Assembly: GCF_017114995.1 (NCBI RefSeq)
Contig: NZ_JABXKL010000050.1
Location: 53,683-117,682, forward strand
Direction of reading: 5' to 3'
From: Nostoc sp. NMS9
GTDB lineage: Bacteria; Cyanobacteriota; Cyanobacteriia; Cyanobacteriales; Nostocaceae
DNA length: 64,000 nucleotides
Part shown: one piece after another, positions 1-8,892 of the stretch
Layout: every line of letters starts with the position of its first letter
How positions within the stretch are numbered: position 1 is the stretch's first letter
Program-made: the position numbers and the translations under genes
The notes under the pieces: model-generated
What the model was told of the DNA's origin: nothing
The model's database searches: none
Seen by the model: only the letters and a program-made list of their open reading frames with translations

Positions 1-98
1 TACTTTCGGTACTATTTAAAACTTGGCGATGCTTCTCATTATGATTAAAAAAAGATTTAGATAAAATTGCTTTATAAACCAACCCCCTGAAATAGTTG

Positions 99-273
99 AA
101 AAAACGGTAGATTAGACCTCTTGCATAAGTCGAATAGACCCCCCTTAATCCCCCCGATATAAAGGGGGGAAACTTGAAATATTGCCCCCTCCCCAATACA
201 TAGGGGAGGGTTGGGGAGGGGTGATTCAAGGATTTTTGCAAGAGGTCTATTATTAATTGCTCTACCGTTTTTT
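99..273 (-). terminator. Terminator-like inverted repeat split by a small element
   Basis: The arms AAAAAACGGTAGA (99-111) and TCTACCGTTTTTT (261-273) are perfect reverse complements, with an A-run on one side and a T-run on the other, as in a bidirectional intrinsic terminator. Without the 137-bp element at 113-249 the loop would be only about a dozen bases. It lies downstream of the minus-strand TspO-like gene. The reading as a terminator is inferred from shape only. Confidence 0.55.
113..249. mobile_element. 137-bp MITE-like element, copy 1
   Basis: The ends are TAGACCTCTTGCA and its reverse complement TGCAAGAGGTCTA. The outermost TA on each side is compatible with a TA target duplication, as made by IS630/Tc1-mariner-type transposases. 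The interior is C-rich then G-rich and can fold on itself. A second copy of the same length is at 4801-4937. It has no coding capacity; small reading frames across it are artefacts. Confidence 0.7.
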
Positions 274-348
274 ATATATGTTGAATGCGGTACTCAAAAT
301 TCAAGTGATATTTTTCCTGGCTTTCATGTCAAGGTTAATTTTGGGTAT

Positions 349-1104
349 TTATTGATCCACAGGTATTAGTTTTAAAGGATACAATGGCTCAGATCCATTT
401 AATTGCCAAATTCTAAATACCAATACAGCAGCTACAGTTAACCACACACAAGAAAATGATAAAGTCATTCCTGCTATAGGATTAGTTTGCCAATAAACTG
501 CCGTCACCACTACAGCAGATAACCAAGGGCCTAAAATAACTACAGGTACAGCAGCACCTAATCTCCGTTCTACAGTAAAAATCGTATTCCAAGTATCCCC
601 TAAAGCCAAATGTACCACAAACAAAATTAAAGGCAACACTAAAAACTGGTGATTCATTTGCTGCCAAACTAATACAGAAGAAATTACCCGCAAAACAGCA
701 ATTATCATCCAAACTATGGGAAATACCAAAGGTGGAGGAGACCATCTTGGTCTGATTACCTGGTCATAGGTCTGACGAGAACGGGTATTATCTAAAAGAG
801 AAAAAATTCGAGAACGGATACTTAATAGAGCAAAAAATAATCCAGTCAATAAAGTGCTAAACCAACTGGGTAAAGAAGAATTATTATCAATGAACATTAC
901 TAATTTTTCCATTCCTAGTAACACGAGAATCATCACTAATATTTGTAGAGTAGTTCCTATTGTATAAACTAAAACTGCTTTAATATCTAGTTCTTGTATT
1001 GGAGCTATTAATGTACTTGGAGACTGTTGTTGATTCCCAGGTTTTACCCCCATCACTGTATTGACAAACTGTTCAACTATTCCACTATTCTTGGATTGAT
1101 TCAT
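349..1104 (-). CDS. TspO/MBR-like membrane protein
   Basis: A 251-residue integral membrane protein. The C-terminal part (about residues 112-235) has features of the TspO/MBR (tryptophan-rich sensory protein) family: the RPRWSPPPLVFPIVW segment near 118-132 and a WNTIF..ERRLG motif near 172-183, set in about five hydrophobic helices. TspO proteins bind tetrapyrroles and lipophilic ligands in membranes. The N-terminal extension of about 110 residues carries two more hydrophobic segments and is longer than in a typical 160-residue TspO, so this is a divergent cyanobacterial form. The ligand cannot be read from sequence. It is transcribed alone, and the split terminator lies 75 bp downstream. 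Confidence 0.75.
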   Translation of the reverse strand: MNQSKNSGIVEQFVNTVMGVKPGNQQQSPSTLIAPIQELDIKAVLVYTIGTTLQILVMILVLLGMEKLVMFIDNNSSLPSWFSTLLTGLFFALLSIRSRIFSLLDNTRSRQTYDQVIRPRWSPPPLVFPIVWMIIAVLRVISSVLVWQQMNHQFLVLPLILFVVHLALGDTWNTIFTVERRLGAAVPVVILGPWLSAVVVTAVYWQTNPIAGMTLSFSCVWLTVAAVLVFRIWQLNGSEPLYPLKLIPVDQ

Positions 1105-1260
1105 AATTAAGAGATTGCGCGTAGTTGGTAATTAGTAGTAATAAGTCATTATATGATAGTCTAATAGTTAAAAATAATTTTGGCAGGCTCTTTTAACATC
1201 AGAGTTTATAAGTTCCGAATCTAATGTACAGTCTCTCATAACGGATATTGAGGAAAAAAC

Positions 1261-1878
1261 GTGGAATTTCAGAAGTTATTGTATATTTTTACTTTAGTAA
1301 AGATTGCTACGTTTGCTCTAAGTGTACCTGTATTTGCTCAAATCACACAGACTCCCTTTAATTATTCACAGTCGAGTTGTCGTGCAACTAAAGTAAATAC
1401 TCCAATTTTCAAAGAACCTTCAACATCATCCAACGCTATCAGAATATTGTCGGCAAAAACAAGGATTACTTTAGCATATATACCAGTTAGCGGAGATAGA
1501 TTCGTCAGAATTAAATCTCCGACTTCAGGATTTATTCAAACTGCTGTGCTGAAATTTTGTCAGCCGAATAACAATGCTCAAAACCTATGGAGTAAACCTA
1601 CTATTGGCAGTGTATGTCGGCAAATTATCCGACAGGAAACTATACGTCGCCAACCAAGTACAAAAGAACCTTTTATTACAACACTTTATCCAAACACAGT
1701 TGTGTTTGTGAACTTGGTTACAGGTAATATAGTTAAGTCATACAAATCTGAAAATTACATTTGGGTAGAAATCGACCTTTCCAGAAGTTTCCCTGGAGAA
1801 TTATCTGGTAATGGTTGGATAGTCAACACTGACTTAGTAAATACTCCTGGATTAAGCAGTTTGGCTTATTGTAGTTAA
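1261..1878 (+). CDS. Secreted SH3-like domain protein
   Basis: A 205-residue protein starting with GTG, preceded by a GAGG ribosome-binding site about 8 bases upstream. Residues 1-27 form a signal peptide ending VPVFAQ, so it is probably exported to the periplasm or beyond. Two segments (about 39-95 and 115-200) look like bacterial SH3-type repeats: a Cys-containing start, a variable-loop strand (ILSAKTRITLAYIP; TLYPNTVVFVNLV) and a GWI/GFI turn near the end (SGFIQT; NGWIVN). Such domains usually bind peptidoglycan or other wall components. No enzyme domain is attached. The specific function is unknown. Confidence 0.6.
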   Translation: MEFQKLLYIFTLVKIATFALSVPVFAQITQTPFNYSQSSCRATKVNTPIFKEPSTSSNAIRILSAKTRITLAYIPVSGDRFVRIKSPTSGFIQTAVLKFCQPNNNAQNLWSKPTIGSVCRQIIRQETIRRQPSTKEPFITTLYPNTVVFVNLVTGNIVKSYKSENYIWVEIDLSRSFPGELSGNGWIVNTDLVNTPGLSSLAYCS

Positions 1879-1995
1879 TAGCTTTTTAACTGATGTAACT
1901 GATATTCTTTAACTGCAACAAAGTCAATTGAAATTTTTTAGCAGTAATAAAATATAAAAGGACTATATTAAGAAAACCTTTAGGCTTATCCACAA

Positions 1996-2475
1996 ATGAG
2001 TATCAAAACCTTGTGTAGTAAGAGAAATATTTTAATTACAAAACCTCTGAAACGGGCATTCGCAGCTGTTGGATTAGATAGTTTTGACTATTGTGTATTC
2101 TCTCCTGTCCTACCACGTGATGATTACTTTGACTTGCTTTCTTTAGCAGACATTTATTTAGATACCTTCGACTGGGCGGGTGGTAACACAACACTGGATG
2201 CGATCGCCTGTCATTTACCGATTGTTACTTGTCCTGGTGAGTTTATGCGGGGGCGTCATTCTTATGGTTTTTTGCAAGCGATCGCTGTAAGACAGACAAT
2301 TGCAGATGATACCTCCCAATATATTCAGATTGCAGTGCGATTAGCCGTAGATATTGATTGGCGATACTCAGTTCGTGAAGCCCTAAAACTCTCAAGCAAC
2401 GTTCTGTTTGACAATCCCACTGCTACCCAAAATTTAGAAGCATTCATCAAACAGGCGATCGCTGCAAGAAACTAA
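1996..2475 (+). pseudogene. C-terminal remnant of a SPINDLY/OGT-type (GT41) glycosyltransferase
   Basis: From about residue 20 of this 159-residue frame the sequence matches the C-terminal end of cyanobacterial TPR-linked O-GlcNAc-transferase-like proteins: FSPVLPRDDYFDLL, DIYLDTFDWAGGNTTLDAIAC and VTCPGEFMRGRHSYGFLQ. Full proteins carry a long TPR array and the first half of the GT-B fold, all missing here. The first 15 residues do not fit the family, and only about 120 bp separate this frame from the preceding gene. It is read as a truncated remnant rather than a working enzyme, although a frame with good codon use is still open. Confidence 0.7.
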
Positions 2476-2553
2476 AGTCAGTATATTTTGACTTTATTTG
2501 AAAAATAAGTAAGTATTAACACTAGTGATATTCAAAGGCAATGAAAGTCGAAA

Positions 2554-3645
2554 ATGAAACGTCCAAATCGCCTTGCTTGGATGGGAGCGATCGCACTCGC
2601 TGCGATCGTTTTACTTAGTTTGTTCGCGGCTCCCAATAATACTAAAATTAACGCTGGCTCTACCTATAACCGCAACTCTGATGGCTATGGTGCTTGGTAT
2701 GCTTTTATGCAACAACAGGGAATTTCTATTAAGCGCTGGCAAAAGCCTTTTAGTGATATTCAGCCAGAGAACAGCCCAGTTACCTTGCTACAGGTAGGCG
2801 GCTATCCCAGGGAAACGACACTGGATAGTCAAGAGCAGGAATGGGTAGAAAAAGGGAATACTTTGGTAATTTTGGGTGCGAAGGCGCGGGTTACAGAAGC
2901 GGAGTTTAGCACTATGCAAAAATCTCCTGAAGGTGATATTAAAATTGATACACGTAGACGATATAAAAAAGCTAACTCTAAGCAAGTTAATTTAGGCGAT
3001 CGCTTTGGTGCTGTTGTCTGGAAAGAAAATTACAAAAAAGGAAAGGTGATTTTTTCTACCACTCCTTATTTAGCTGCCAACGCCTACCAAGATTACTTAA
3101 GTAATTTCAAGTATTTAGCTAGTTTGGTTACTGAAAAAAGTAACACAGTTTTTGTCGATGAATACATCCACGGCTATAAAGATGCCGATGTCAGGAAAAA
3201 AGAAAGCGAAGGGGATTTATCTAGCTTTTTTGCCAAAACTCCTTTACTTCCAATATTGATACAGGTAGGTATCCTGCTATTAGTGCTAGTTTGGGCGCAG
3301 AATCGCCGCTTTGGCAAGCCAGTAGCTTTAGATACACCCGTTGTAGATAATAGCGAGGCATACATCCAAGCTTTAGCCGGGGTGTTGCAGAAAGCTGATA
3401 CCACCGACTTTGTTGTTGAAATGGTGGGTAAACAAGAACAACTACAACTCCAAAAAGCCTTGGGATTAGGGCAAGTACTTTTAGAACGTCAAGCCTTGAT
3501 CGATTTCTGGATGCAAAAAACAGGTGCAAGTGCAGCAGAACTAGATGCAGTTTTAAAGCTACAATCTCGCAAACAACCCATCAGTGAACGAGACCTGTTA
3601 AGCTGGTTGGGGAAATGGCGAACCATTAGGGAAATTAAAAATTAA
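2554..3645 (+). CDS. DUF4350 membrane protein
   Basis: A 363-residue protein with an N-terminal membrane anchor (about 9-27), an exported DUF4350-like domain (about 40-215, starting YNRNSDGYGAWYAF and containing LLQVGGYP), a second membrane helix (about 228-248, ILIQVGILLLVLVWAQ) and a cytoplasmic helical tail. DUF4350 genes commonly sit beside MoxR ATPases, as here with the next gene 66 bp downstream, and the pair is thought to act in assembly or maturation of membrane or envelope proteins. The last codons and stop lie in an ATTAAAA heptamer tandem repeat, so the extreme C-terminus (EIKN) is repeat-derived. Confidence 0.8.
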   Translation: MKRPNRLAWMGAIALAAIVLLSLFAAPNNTKINAGSTYNRNSDGYGAWYAFMQQQGISIKRWQKPFSDIQPENSPVTLLQVGGYPRETTLDSQEQEWVEKGNTLVILGAKARVTEAEFSTMQKSPEGDIKIDTRRRYKKANSKQVNLGDRFGAVVWKENYKKGKVIFSTTPYLAANAYQDYLSNFKYLASLVTEKSNTVFVDEYIHGYKDADVRKKESEGDLSSFFAKTPLLPILIQVGILLLVLVWAQNRRFGKPVALDTPVVDNSEAYIQALAGVLQKADTTDFVVEMVGKQEQLQLQKALGLGQVLLERQALIDFWMQKTGASAAELDAVLKLQSRKQPISERDLLSWLGKWRTIREIKN

Positions 3646-3660
3646 AAATTAAAAATTAAT
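3634..3660. repeat. ATTAAAA heptamer tandem repeat
   Basis: About three and a half copies of ATTAAAA begin inside the last codons of the DUF4350 gene and run past its stop codon. Short tandem heptamers of this kind are typical of Nostoc-type genomes. Confidence 0.75.
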
Positions 3661-3711
3661 TTTTTGTAATGATGCATAGTATTTCTGAGTTGGTTATTTA
3701 TCAATAAAAAT

Positions 3712-4662
3712 ATGAGCGAAACCCATCCTATCTTAATTCGTCTTGGTCAAGGTCTTAATCAAGTAATTGTCGGACAATCTAGCTTAATACAGCAACTCTT
3801 AGTAGCACTGCTAGCGGGTGGACACGTAATTTTAGAAGGAGTACCGGGAACTGGTAAAACCCTACTAGTAAAAGTGTTAGCGCAGTTAATTCAAGGGGAG
3901 TTTCGCCGGATTCAATTAACACCTGATGTTTTACCTTCAGATATTACTGGTACAAATATTTTTGACTTGAATAGCCGCAATTTCACTTTGAAAAAAGGGC
4001 CAATATTTACTGAGGTACTGCTAGCAGACGAAATCAACCGTACTCCGCCCAAGACACAAGCGGCGCTGCTAGAAGCGATGGAAGAGATGCAGGTAACACT
4101 GGATGGTGAAAGTTTGCCTTTACCAGATTTATTTTGGGTAATTGCGACACAAAATCCCCTGGAATTTGAGGGTACTTATCCTTTACCAGAGGCACAGTTA
4201 GACAGATTTTTATTTAAGCTGGTGGTAGATTACCCCGATCAAGCTGCTGAAAAGCAAATGTTACTCAATCGTCAGGCGGGTTTTGCAGCACGACGTTTAG
4301 ATATTAGCCGTTTGAAACCAATCGCAACAGTAGCCGACATTTTGCAAGCACGACAAGCAGTCAAAGAAGTTAAAGTATCAGAAGCGATCGTTGATTATTT
4401 GTTGGCGTTGGTGAGAATATCGCGTCAATATCCTGATTTGACTTTGGGTGCATCACCCCGCGCTACGGGTGCTTGGTTGCAGACATCTCAAGCCCTAGCG
4501 TGGTTAGCGGGAAGGAATTTTGTAACGCCAGATGATGTAAAAGCAGTTGCATCACCGTTGCTACGTCATCGTCTCATATTGAAACCAGAAGCGATGCTGG
4601 ATGGTTTACAAATGGATGCGGTAATTGCGTCGGTAATTAATCAAGTACCAGTTCCGAGGTAG
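3712..4662 (+). CDS. MoxR-family AAA+ ATPase
   Basis: A 316-residue AAA_3 ATPase of near-typical MoxR length. Walker A GVPGTGKT is at 43-50, Walker B LLADEINR at 103-110, and a sensor-1 segment VIATQNP near 142-148; the C-terminal lid domain is complete. MoxR proteins act as chaperones in assembly of protein complexes, often with a vWA-domain partner. No vWA gene is present here, but the DUF4350 gene immediately upstream suggests a shared operon and function. The ATG start follows an AT-rich spacer with no strong ribosome-binding site. Confidence 0.9.
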   Translation: MSETHPILIRLGQGLNQVIVGQSSLIQQLLVALLAGGHVILEGVPGTGKTLLVKVLAQLIQGEFRRIQLTPDVLPSDITGTNIFDLNSRNFTLKKGPIFTEVLLADEINRTPPKTQAALLEAMEEMQVTLDGESLPLPDLFWVIATQNPLEFEGTYPLPEAQLDRFLFKLVVDYPDQAAEKQMLLNRQAGFAARRLDISRLKPIATVADILQARQAVKEVKVSEAIVDYLLALVRISRQYPDLTLGASPRATGAWLQTSQALAWLAGRNFVTPDDVKAVASPLLRHRLILKPEAMLDGLQMDAVIASVINQVPVPR

Positions 4663-4673
4663 AAAAAATTAAA

Positions 4674-4796
4674 TCTCTGGCGTAAATGTAAAATTTGCCC
4701 TCATCCCCCAACCCCTTCTCCCAAAGTTGGGAGAAGGGGAGCGAATTTCAAAGTCCCTCTCCCAAGTTTGGCAGAGAGATTTAGGGTGAGGGCTAA
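4674..4796. repeat. Dispersed hairpin-rich intergenic repeat
   Basis: A stretch of about 100 bp reading CCTCATCCCCCAACCCC then CTCCCAA..TTGGGAG hairpins and ending TTTAGGGTGAGGGC. Nearly the same sequence forms the interior of the element at 33454-33599, and shorter relatives occur near 26400-26455. It is non-coding; its foldback character suggests a mobile or duplicated intergenic repeat. Confidence 0.65.
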
Positions 4797-4800
4797 TTAG

Positions 4801-4937
4801 TAGACCTCTTGCATAAGTCGAATAGACCCCCCTTAATCCCCCCGATATATTGGGGGGAAACTTGAAATCTTGCCCCCTCCCCAATACATCGGGGAGGGTT
4901 GGGGAGGGGTGATGCAAGGATTTTTGCAAGAGGTCTA
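4801..4937. mobile_element. 137-bp MITE-like element, copy 2
   Basis: Same length, ends (TAGACCTCTTGCA / TGCAAGAGGTCTA) and flanking TA dinucleotides as the copy at 113-249, with only a few differences visible by eye. Small open frames across it are not genes. Confidence 0.75.
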
Positions 4938-5267
4938 GTTATGATTCCGAATCCAAAATCAGATCGCACCTCTAGGTTTGCACTTTTCTGCATAGCTTCA
5001 AAATTCATCTCAAATTAAAATAAGCGCATACTTCAATGAGTTAGGGCTAAAAAATAAAAGATATGACCGAAAACGCAAAGGATACAAGCCCCTGAATTTA
5101 TTTATGGGGATTATTAATTTTGAATTTTGAATTTTGAATTTTGAATTCGGAGCGTACCCTTTTGGGGAAGCAAGCTACGCGCAGCGTCTCGTAGAGAAGC
5201 GACGTGACTATCAAGCTAAACGTCAAAGACGAAGGAAATTTTCATAAAGCTTAAGGAAACTTTCAAT
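4938..5267. other. Gene-free stretch with tandem and dispersed repeats
   Basis: It contains four TTTTGAA heptamers (5118-5145) and a dispersed motif of the type AAGCAAGCTACGCGCAGCG / TCTCGTAGAGAAGCG (about 5168-5205) that recurs at 13289-13347, 22940-22965, 25890-25930 and 56905-56960. No gene is visible. The promoter of the response regulator probably lies at the 3' end of this stretch. Confidence 0.55.
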
Positions 5268-5990
5268 TTGGATGAAAATATGGTAGAAATAAATTTAAAA
5301 GAACATCAAGTTTATGGATATTTACCAGTGGAAAAAAAGCTGGGTATTCTTGTTGTAGATGACCACCAATTAATTTTAACTGGTACCCTCGATGTCTTAA
5401 GTCGACAGTATCCCGAAGCTGCTATTATTAAGGCTCAGACGGCAAAAGAGACACTTTCTCAACTTCAATATCACCACTTTGACCTGATTGTGATGGATTT
5501 ATCAATTCCCGATGAGCAAGGGGAGACAGCAGAAATTGATACCGGAATTAAGCTGTTGCAAACTTTGCTCCAAGAATATCCCCATCAGAATTTCATGGTA
5601 CAAACTAGTTATGTGAAGGCGTTAATTCGGATCAAACACGAGATTGATAATCATCAAGCTGGATTTGCGATCGCAGATAAAGGATTACCCGAAGATCAAA
5701 TGCTAATGCGGGTTAATTTGGCCCTTCATGGTGCAACTCACACGAAAGACATCAAAACAGGAATCGAACTCAAACCAGAATGGTTGGAAGTGTTGCGGTT
5801 GGCTTTTGAAGAGAGTTTGACAGATAGAGCGATCGCTGATCGAATGTATAAATCAGAACGAGCAGTCCGTACTTACTGGACGAAGATTCAGGATGTGTTG
5901 GGAGTGTATCCTGAAGACTGCAAGCAAAGTGGTAAGAATATGCGAATTCAAACTGAAATTCGTTCCCGTGATGAAGGTTTAATTGATTAA
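5268..5990 (+). CDS. NarL/LuxR-type response regulator
   Basis: A receiver domain (about 24-150) with acidic pair D31-D32, phosphoacceptor D77 (VMDLSIP), T113/S114 and K138 (ADKG), followed by a C-terminal helix-turn-helix segment (about 168-215, LTDRAIADRMYKSERAVRTYW) of LuxR/GerE type. It is the probable partner of the HisKA_3-type kinase encoded next. The start is uncertain: TTG at 5268 has AAGGA about 11 bases upstream, while ATG at 5280 would remove only four residues. The insertion QGETAEID after the phosphoacceptor loop lengthens the receiver domain slightly. The DNA target is unknown; the downstream DUF928/exoprotein genes are plausible. Confidence 0.85.
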   Translation: MDENMVEINLKEHQVYGYLPVEKKLGILVVDDHQLILTGTLDVLSRQYPEAAIIKAQTAKETLSQLQYHHFDLIVMDLSIPDEQGETAEIDTGIKLLQTLLQEYPHQNFMVQTSYVKALIRIKHEIDNHQAGFAIADKGLPEDQMLMRVNLALHGATHTKDIKTGIELKPEWLEVLRLAFEESLTDRAIADRMYKSERAVRTYWTKIQDVLGVYPEDCKQSGKNMRIQTEIRSRDEGLID

Positions 5991-6024
5991 TCCGGGAAAA
6001 TTTAATTCGGGAAAAAACGAGATG

Positions 6025-6164
6025 ATATTATGTCCGTTTGATTACTTATTAAACTCGAATAAACCTAAACAGACAAAGCCTAGCTTTGTCTCACCAAGTG
6101 AAGCATCTAGCGTGTAGGGGTGCAATGACTGTGAGAATTATAACTAATTATTCGGACATGATAT
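6025..6164. mobile_element. MITE-like element ending in the start codon of the CHASE2 kinase
   Basis: The left end ATATTATGTCCG (6025-6036) and right end CGGACATGATAT (6153-6164) are inverted repeats with one mismatch. The right inner part (GGGGTGCAATGACTGTGAG then TAACTAATTATT) is shared, inverted, with 25613-25661. A related element with perfect 13-bp ends is at 16773-16895. The last two bases of this copy are the first two bases of the kinase ATG. Confidence 0.65.
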
Positions 6165-8058
6165 GAGCAGGAGAATTTGGAATCGCATTCGCCAAGAATT
6201 TGGATTGTGGTTACAGGCTGCACCTCCTGGAATCGTGGTACTATTTATGGTGATATTGATACGTATAACTGGAGGAATGCAATCTTGGGAATGGATGCTT
6301 TTCGATCGGATGTTATGTCTGCGGCCGGTAGAAAAACTTGATGAACATGTAGTAATTGTAGGTATCGATGAAAAGGATATTAAGTGGGTTAAGCAATATC
6401 CCATTCCAGATGAGAAGATTGCAGAGTTACTCACCAAGCTGGAAACTTATAAACCGTTAGCTATTGGGCTAGATATCTTCAAAAATGTTCCTGTTGAACC
6501 TGGCGGTAAACAACTCGCGCAGGTGTTGCAGCAAAATACTAATATTATCGGTATTCAAAAAATATTACCACCCGAAGCAACTTCTCCACCCCAGAATTTG
6601 CCACCGGAACGAGTTGGGTTTGTCGATTTACCTAATGATGAGGATAGCAAAAATCGACGCTATTTGTTATTTACAACAAACCCTAATAATCCTGACAATA
6701 TCAACGAAGATAAATATTCTTTAGCACTGCGGTTAGTTATCAAGTACTTCCAGGCGAAAGGAATTAAATTGGAAACAGGAAAAAATGACCCGAATACAAT
6801 CAGATTTCGGGGGATTGAATTACCCCGAATCACCCAGAATTTTGGCGGATACGTTGGTGTTAATGATGGCGGATTGTCAATTTTGATGAACTTCCGCAAT
6901 ACTTCTAAGCCTTTTCATGTTGTCTCGCTACGCGACATTTTAAATGGAAAAGTAGATGCAGAATTATTACGCGATCGCATTGTATTAGTTGGCAACCGCA
7001 ACACGAGTACTGGTGATATTTTTTATACATCTGCATTGTCAAACTTAGAATTAAACGGTCAAATTTATGGCATTGAATATCACGCTCATGCGATCAGTCA
7101 AATTCTTAGTAGTGTAATCGACAGTCGCACAATGTTGTATAGTTGGGGAGATATAGAAGAGTACGCATGGATCTTTGTTTGGGGTTTTCTGCCGATTGTT
7201 ATCGGACGGCTTACCCAATCTGTTTGGAAAAATATACTTAGTGTTAGTGTAGCTGTATTTGCTCTATTTAGCTGCGGGTATGTGATGCTGTGGGTGTGGG
7301 GTATATGGATTCCGGTAGCACCTGGTTTGCTGATCTTAAGTGTAAATGGGCTTGGCTTGAGTGCTTTTGCGTTTTACCAGCATGATAAATTCTTGCGATC
7401 GCAAATTAACGAACGCCAAAACACAATTCAACATACTTTTACCGTAATTCATAATGGCCCTTTGCAAACTCTTGCTTATGGATTAAAGCATCTGCGTGCT
7501 AAAGATATCCCCTACGAACAACTGGTTGGGCAATTTGAAAAGCTCGATCGCGAAATTCGGGAACTTGGCGAATTTCTCAAACTCGAAGCATTAACCACAG
7601 AAGAGAGTTTGCGTTTAGGTAGCGGATTAACACTTGAGTTGAAACGACCTCTACACGATTTATTATATGAAGTTTATTCAACTACATTAGAACGTAAAGA
7701 TTTTGAACATTTTAAAACATTAAAAGTAAAAATACGCAATTTTGAACCGATTAATGATAAATATTTAAGTATAGAACACAAACGGGGAATATGTCTGTTT
7801 TTGGAAGAAGCTCTATGTAATGTTGGTAAACACGCTCAAGGAGTTAAGCGCGTTCAAGCATCAGGTGTTTATAGCGCAAATAAATACAATTTATCTGTGA
7901 AAGATAACGGTTTGGGCATTAAATCAAAACTAGAAAATAAAGGCACAAAACATTTTAAAATGCTTGCTAAACAATTAGGAGGAGAGTTTCGCCGTGAATC
8001 CCTTTCTCCACGTGGGACTATATGTGAACTTAGTTGGACACCTACGAAGGAATTTTAA
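6163..8058 (+). CDS. CHASE2-domain sensor histidine kinase
   Basis: A 631-residue membrane sensor. One N-terminal hydrophobic helix (about 21-37) is followed by an extracytoplasmic CHASE2 domain (about 45-330, with the typical VVIVGIDEKDI and IGLDIF segments), three membrane helices (about 335-405), a HisKA_3-like dimerisation segment with phosphoacceptor H430 (VIHNGPLQTL) and a HATPase domain with N-box EEALCNVGKHA and G1 box KDNGLGI. H-N-G-P-L-Q is the pattern of NarX/DegS-type kinases, which pair with NarL-type regulators such as the one encoded just upstream. The gap between them is filled by a MITE-like element. The start ATG is chosen because a basic MSRRIWNR segment precedes the first helix. 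Confidence 0.88.
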   Translation: MSRRIWNRIRQEFGLWLQAAPPGIVVLFMVILIRITGGMQSWEWMLFDRMLCLRPVEKLDEHVVIVGIDEKDIKWVKQYPIPDEKIAELLTKLETYKPLAIGLDIFKNVPVEPGGKQLAQVLQQNTNIIGIQKILPPEATSPPQNLPPERVGFVDLPNDEDSKNRRYLLFTTNPNNPDNINEDKYSLALRLVIKYFQAKGIKLETGKNDPNTIRFRGIELPRITQNFGGYVGVNDGGLSILMNFRNTSKPFHVVSLRDILNGKVDAELLRDRIVLVGNRNTSTGDIFYTSALSNLELNGQIYGIEYHAHAISQILSSVIDSRTMLYSWGDIEEYAWIFVWGFLPIVIGRLTQSVWKNILSVSVAVFALFSCGYVMLWVWGIWIPVAPGLLILSVNGLGLSAFAFYQHDKFLRSQINERQNTIQHTFTVIHNGPLQTLAYGLKHLRAKDIPYEQLVGQFEKLDREIRELGEFLKLEALTTEESLRLGSGLTLELKRPLHDLLYEVYSTTLERKDFEHFKTLKVKIRNFEPINDKYLSIEHKRGICLFLEEALCNVGKHAQGVKRVQASGVYSANKYNLSVKDNGLGIKSKLENKGTKHFKMLAKQLGGEFRRESLSPRGTICELSWTPTKEF

Positions 8059-8137
8059 GAAAGAATAAAGGCATTAGTCGCCAGAATTCGGAATTTTGCA
8101 AAAGTTTTAGATAACCATACAATCAACAGCATTTACC

Positions 8138-8869
8138 ATGAGTCATCAACATTTCGTATTTTGGCAAAATAAGCGCAGACTTACAAGCTTGGTTGTCGGG
8201 GTGGTTTTTCTTATGACCGCAGTCCCGGCATTTGCTCAGTTTAAACCACGCGATCGCAAACCAGCCAGCGGAAATTCTCGTCCGGGTGGTTCACGTGGAT
8301 GTTCAACTAGCGGCATACCACTGACGCAGCTTGCACCTCAGACATTTATCGGTAAAACCGCTTCCACACGTCCAATGTTAGCTTGGTATATGTCAAGTTC
8401 CCAAAATGCGCGATTCCGACTGTATGAATTTGATTCAGCCACAACCGTTAAAAAAATTGGGCAAGTTAAAGAAATACCCACAACAGTCGGGATTAACAAA
8501 CTAAAACTTCCTCTCGAATACCCCGAACTCACAGTTGGTAAAACATATTTATGGCAAATTGCAATTGACTGCGAAAACGACACGATTATTAGACGTGCAG
8601 AATTTACCGTTATCAATCCTCAATCACTTGCTAAAAATCGATTTACTAGCATTCCAGAAAGCATAAATTATTATGCTGAAAATGATCTGTGGTATGAAGC
8701 CCTAGAAGAAGCATTAAAAGCAACTGGTAATGGTAAACTGGGGCAAACTGGGGCAACTTTAGTTAAAGAACTTGCACAGTCCGAAATGCTTATCGGGGAT
8801 GGCGTAGATCAAAAAAATATTCAGCAACGAATTGAATACCTCCAGAAAATTGCCAGCGAAAGAATATAG
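8138..8869 (+). CDS. DUF928 secreted protein
   Basis: A 243-residue protein with a signal peptide (residues 1-34, cut after AVPAFAQ) and a DUF928 domain (about 60-235), recognisable by CSTSGIPLTQLAP, TRPMLAWYM and the KTYLWQIAIDC segment. DUF928 proteins are cyanobacterial and often lie with filamentous-haemagglutinin-like exoproteins and CHASE2 or CHAT proteins. Here it sits 79 bp after the CHASE2 kinase and 23 bp before the exoprotein gene, so co-transcription is likely. Its biochemical role is not known; a periplasmic accessory role in exoprotein secretion or sensing is a guess from context. Confidence 0.82.
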   Translation: MSHQHFVFWQNKRRLTSLVVGVVFLMTAVPAFAQFKPRDRKPASGNSRPGGSRGCSTSGIPLTQLAPQTFIGKTASTRPMLAWYMSSSQNARFRLYEFDSATTVKKIGQVKEIPTTVGINKLKLPLEYPELTVGKTYLWQIAIDCENDTIIRRAEFTVINPQSLAKNRFTSIPESINYYAENDLWYEALEEALKATGNGKLGQTGATLVKELAQSEMLIGDGVDQKNIQQRIEYLQKIASERI

Positions 8870-8892
8870 AAATAGTACGGAGAATAGAAATA

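Noticed and set aside
4669..5008. Two overlapping minus-strand frames of 71 and 86 codons
   Set aside because: They run through the hairpin repeat and the 137-bp element; their proteins are only translated repeat.
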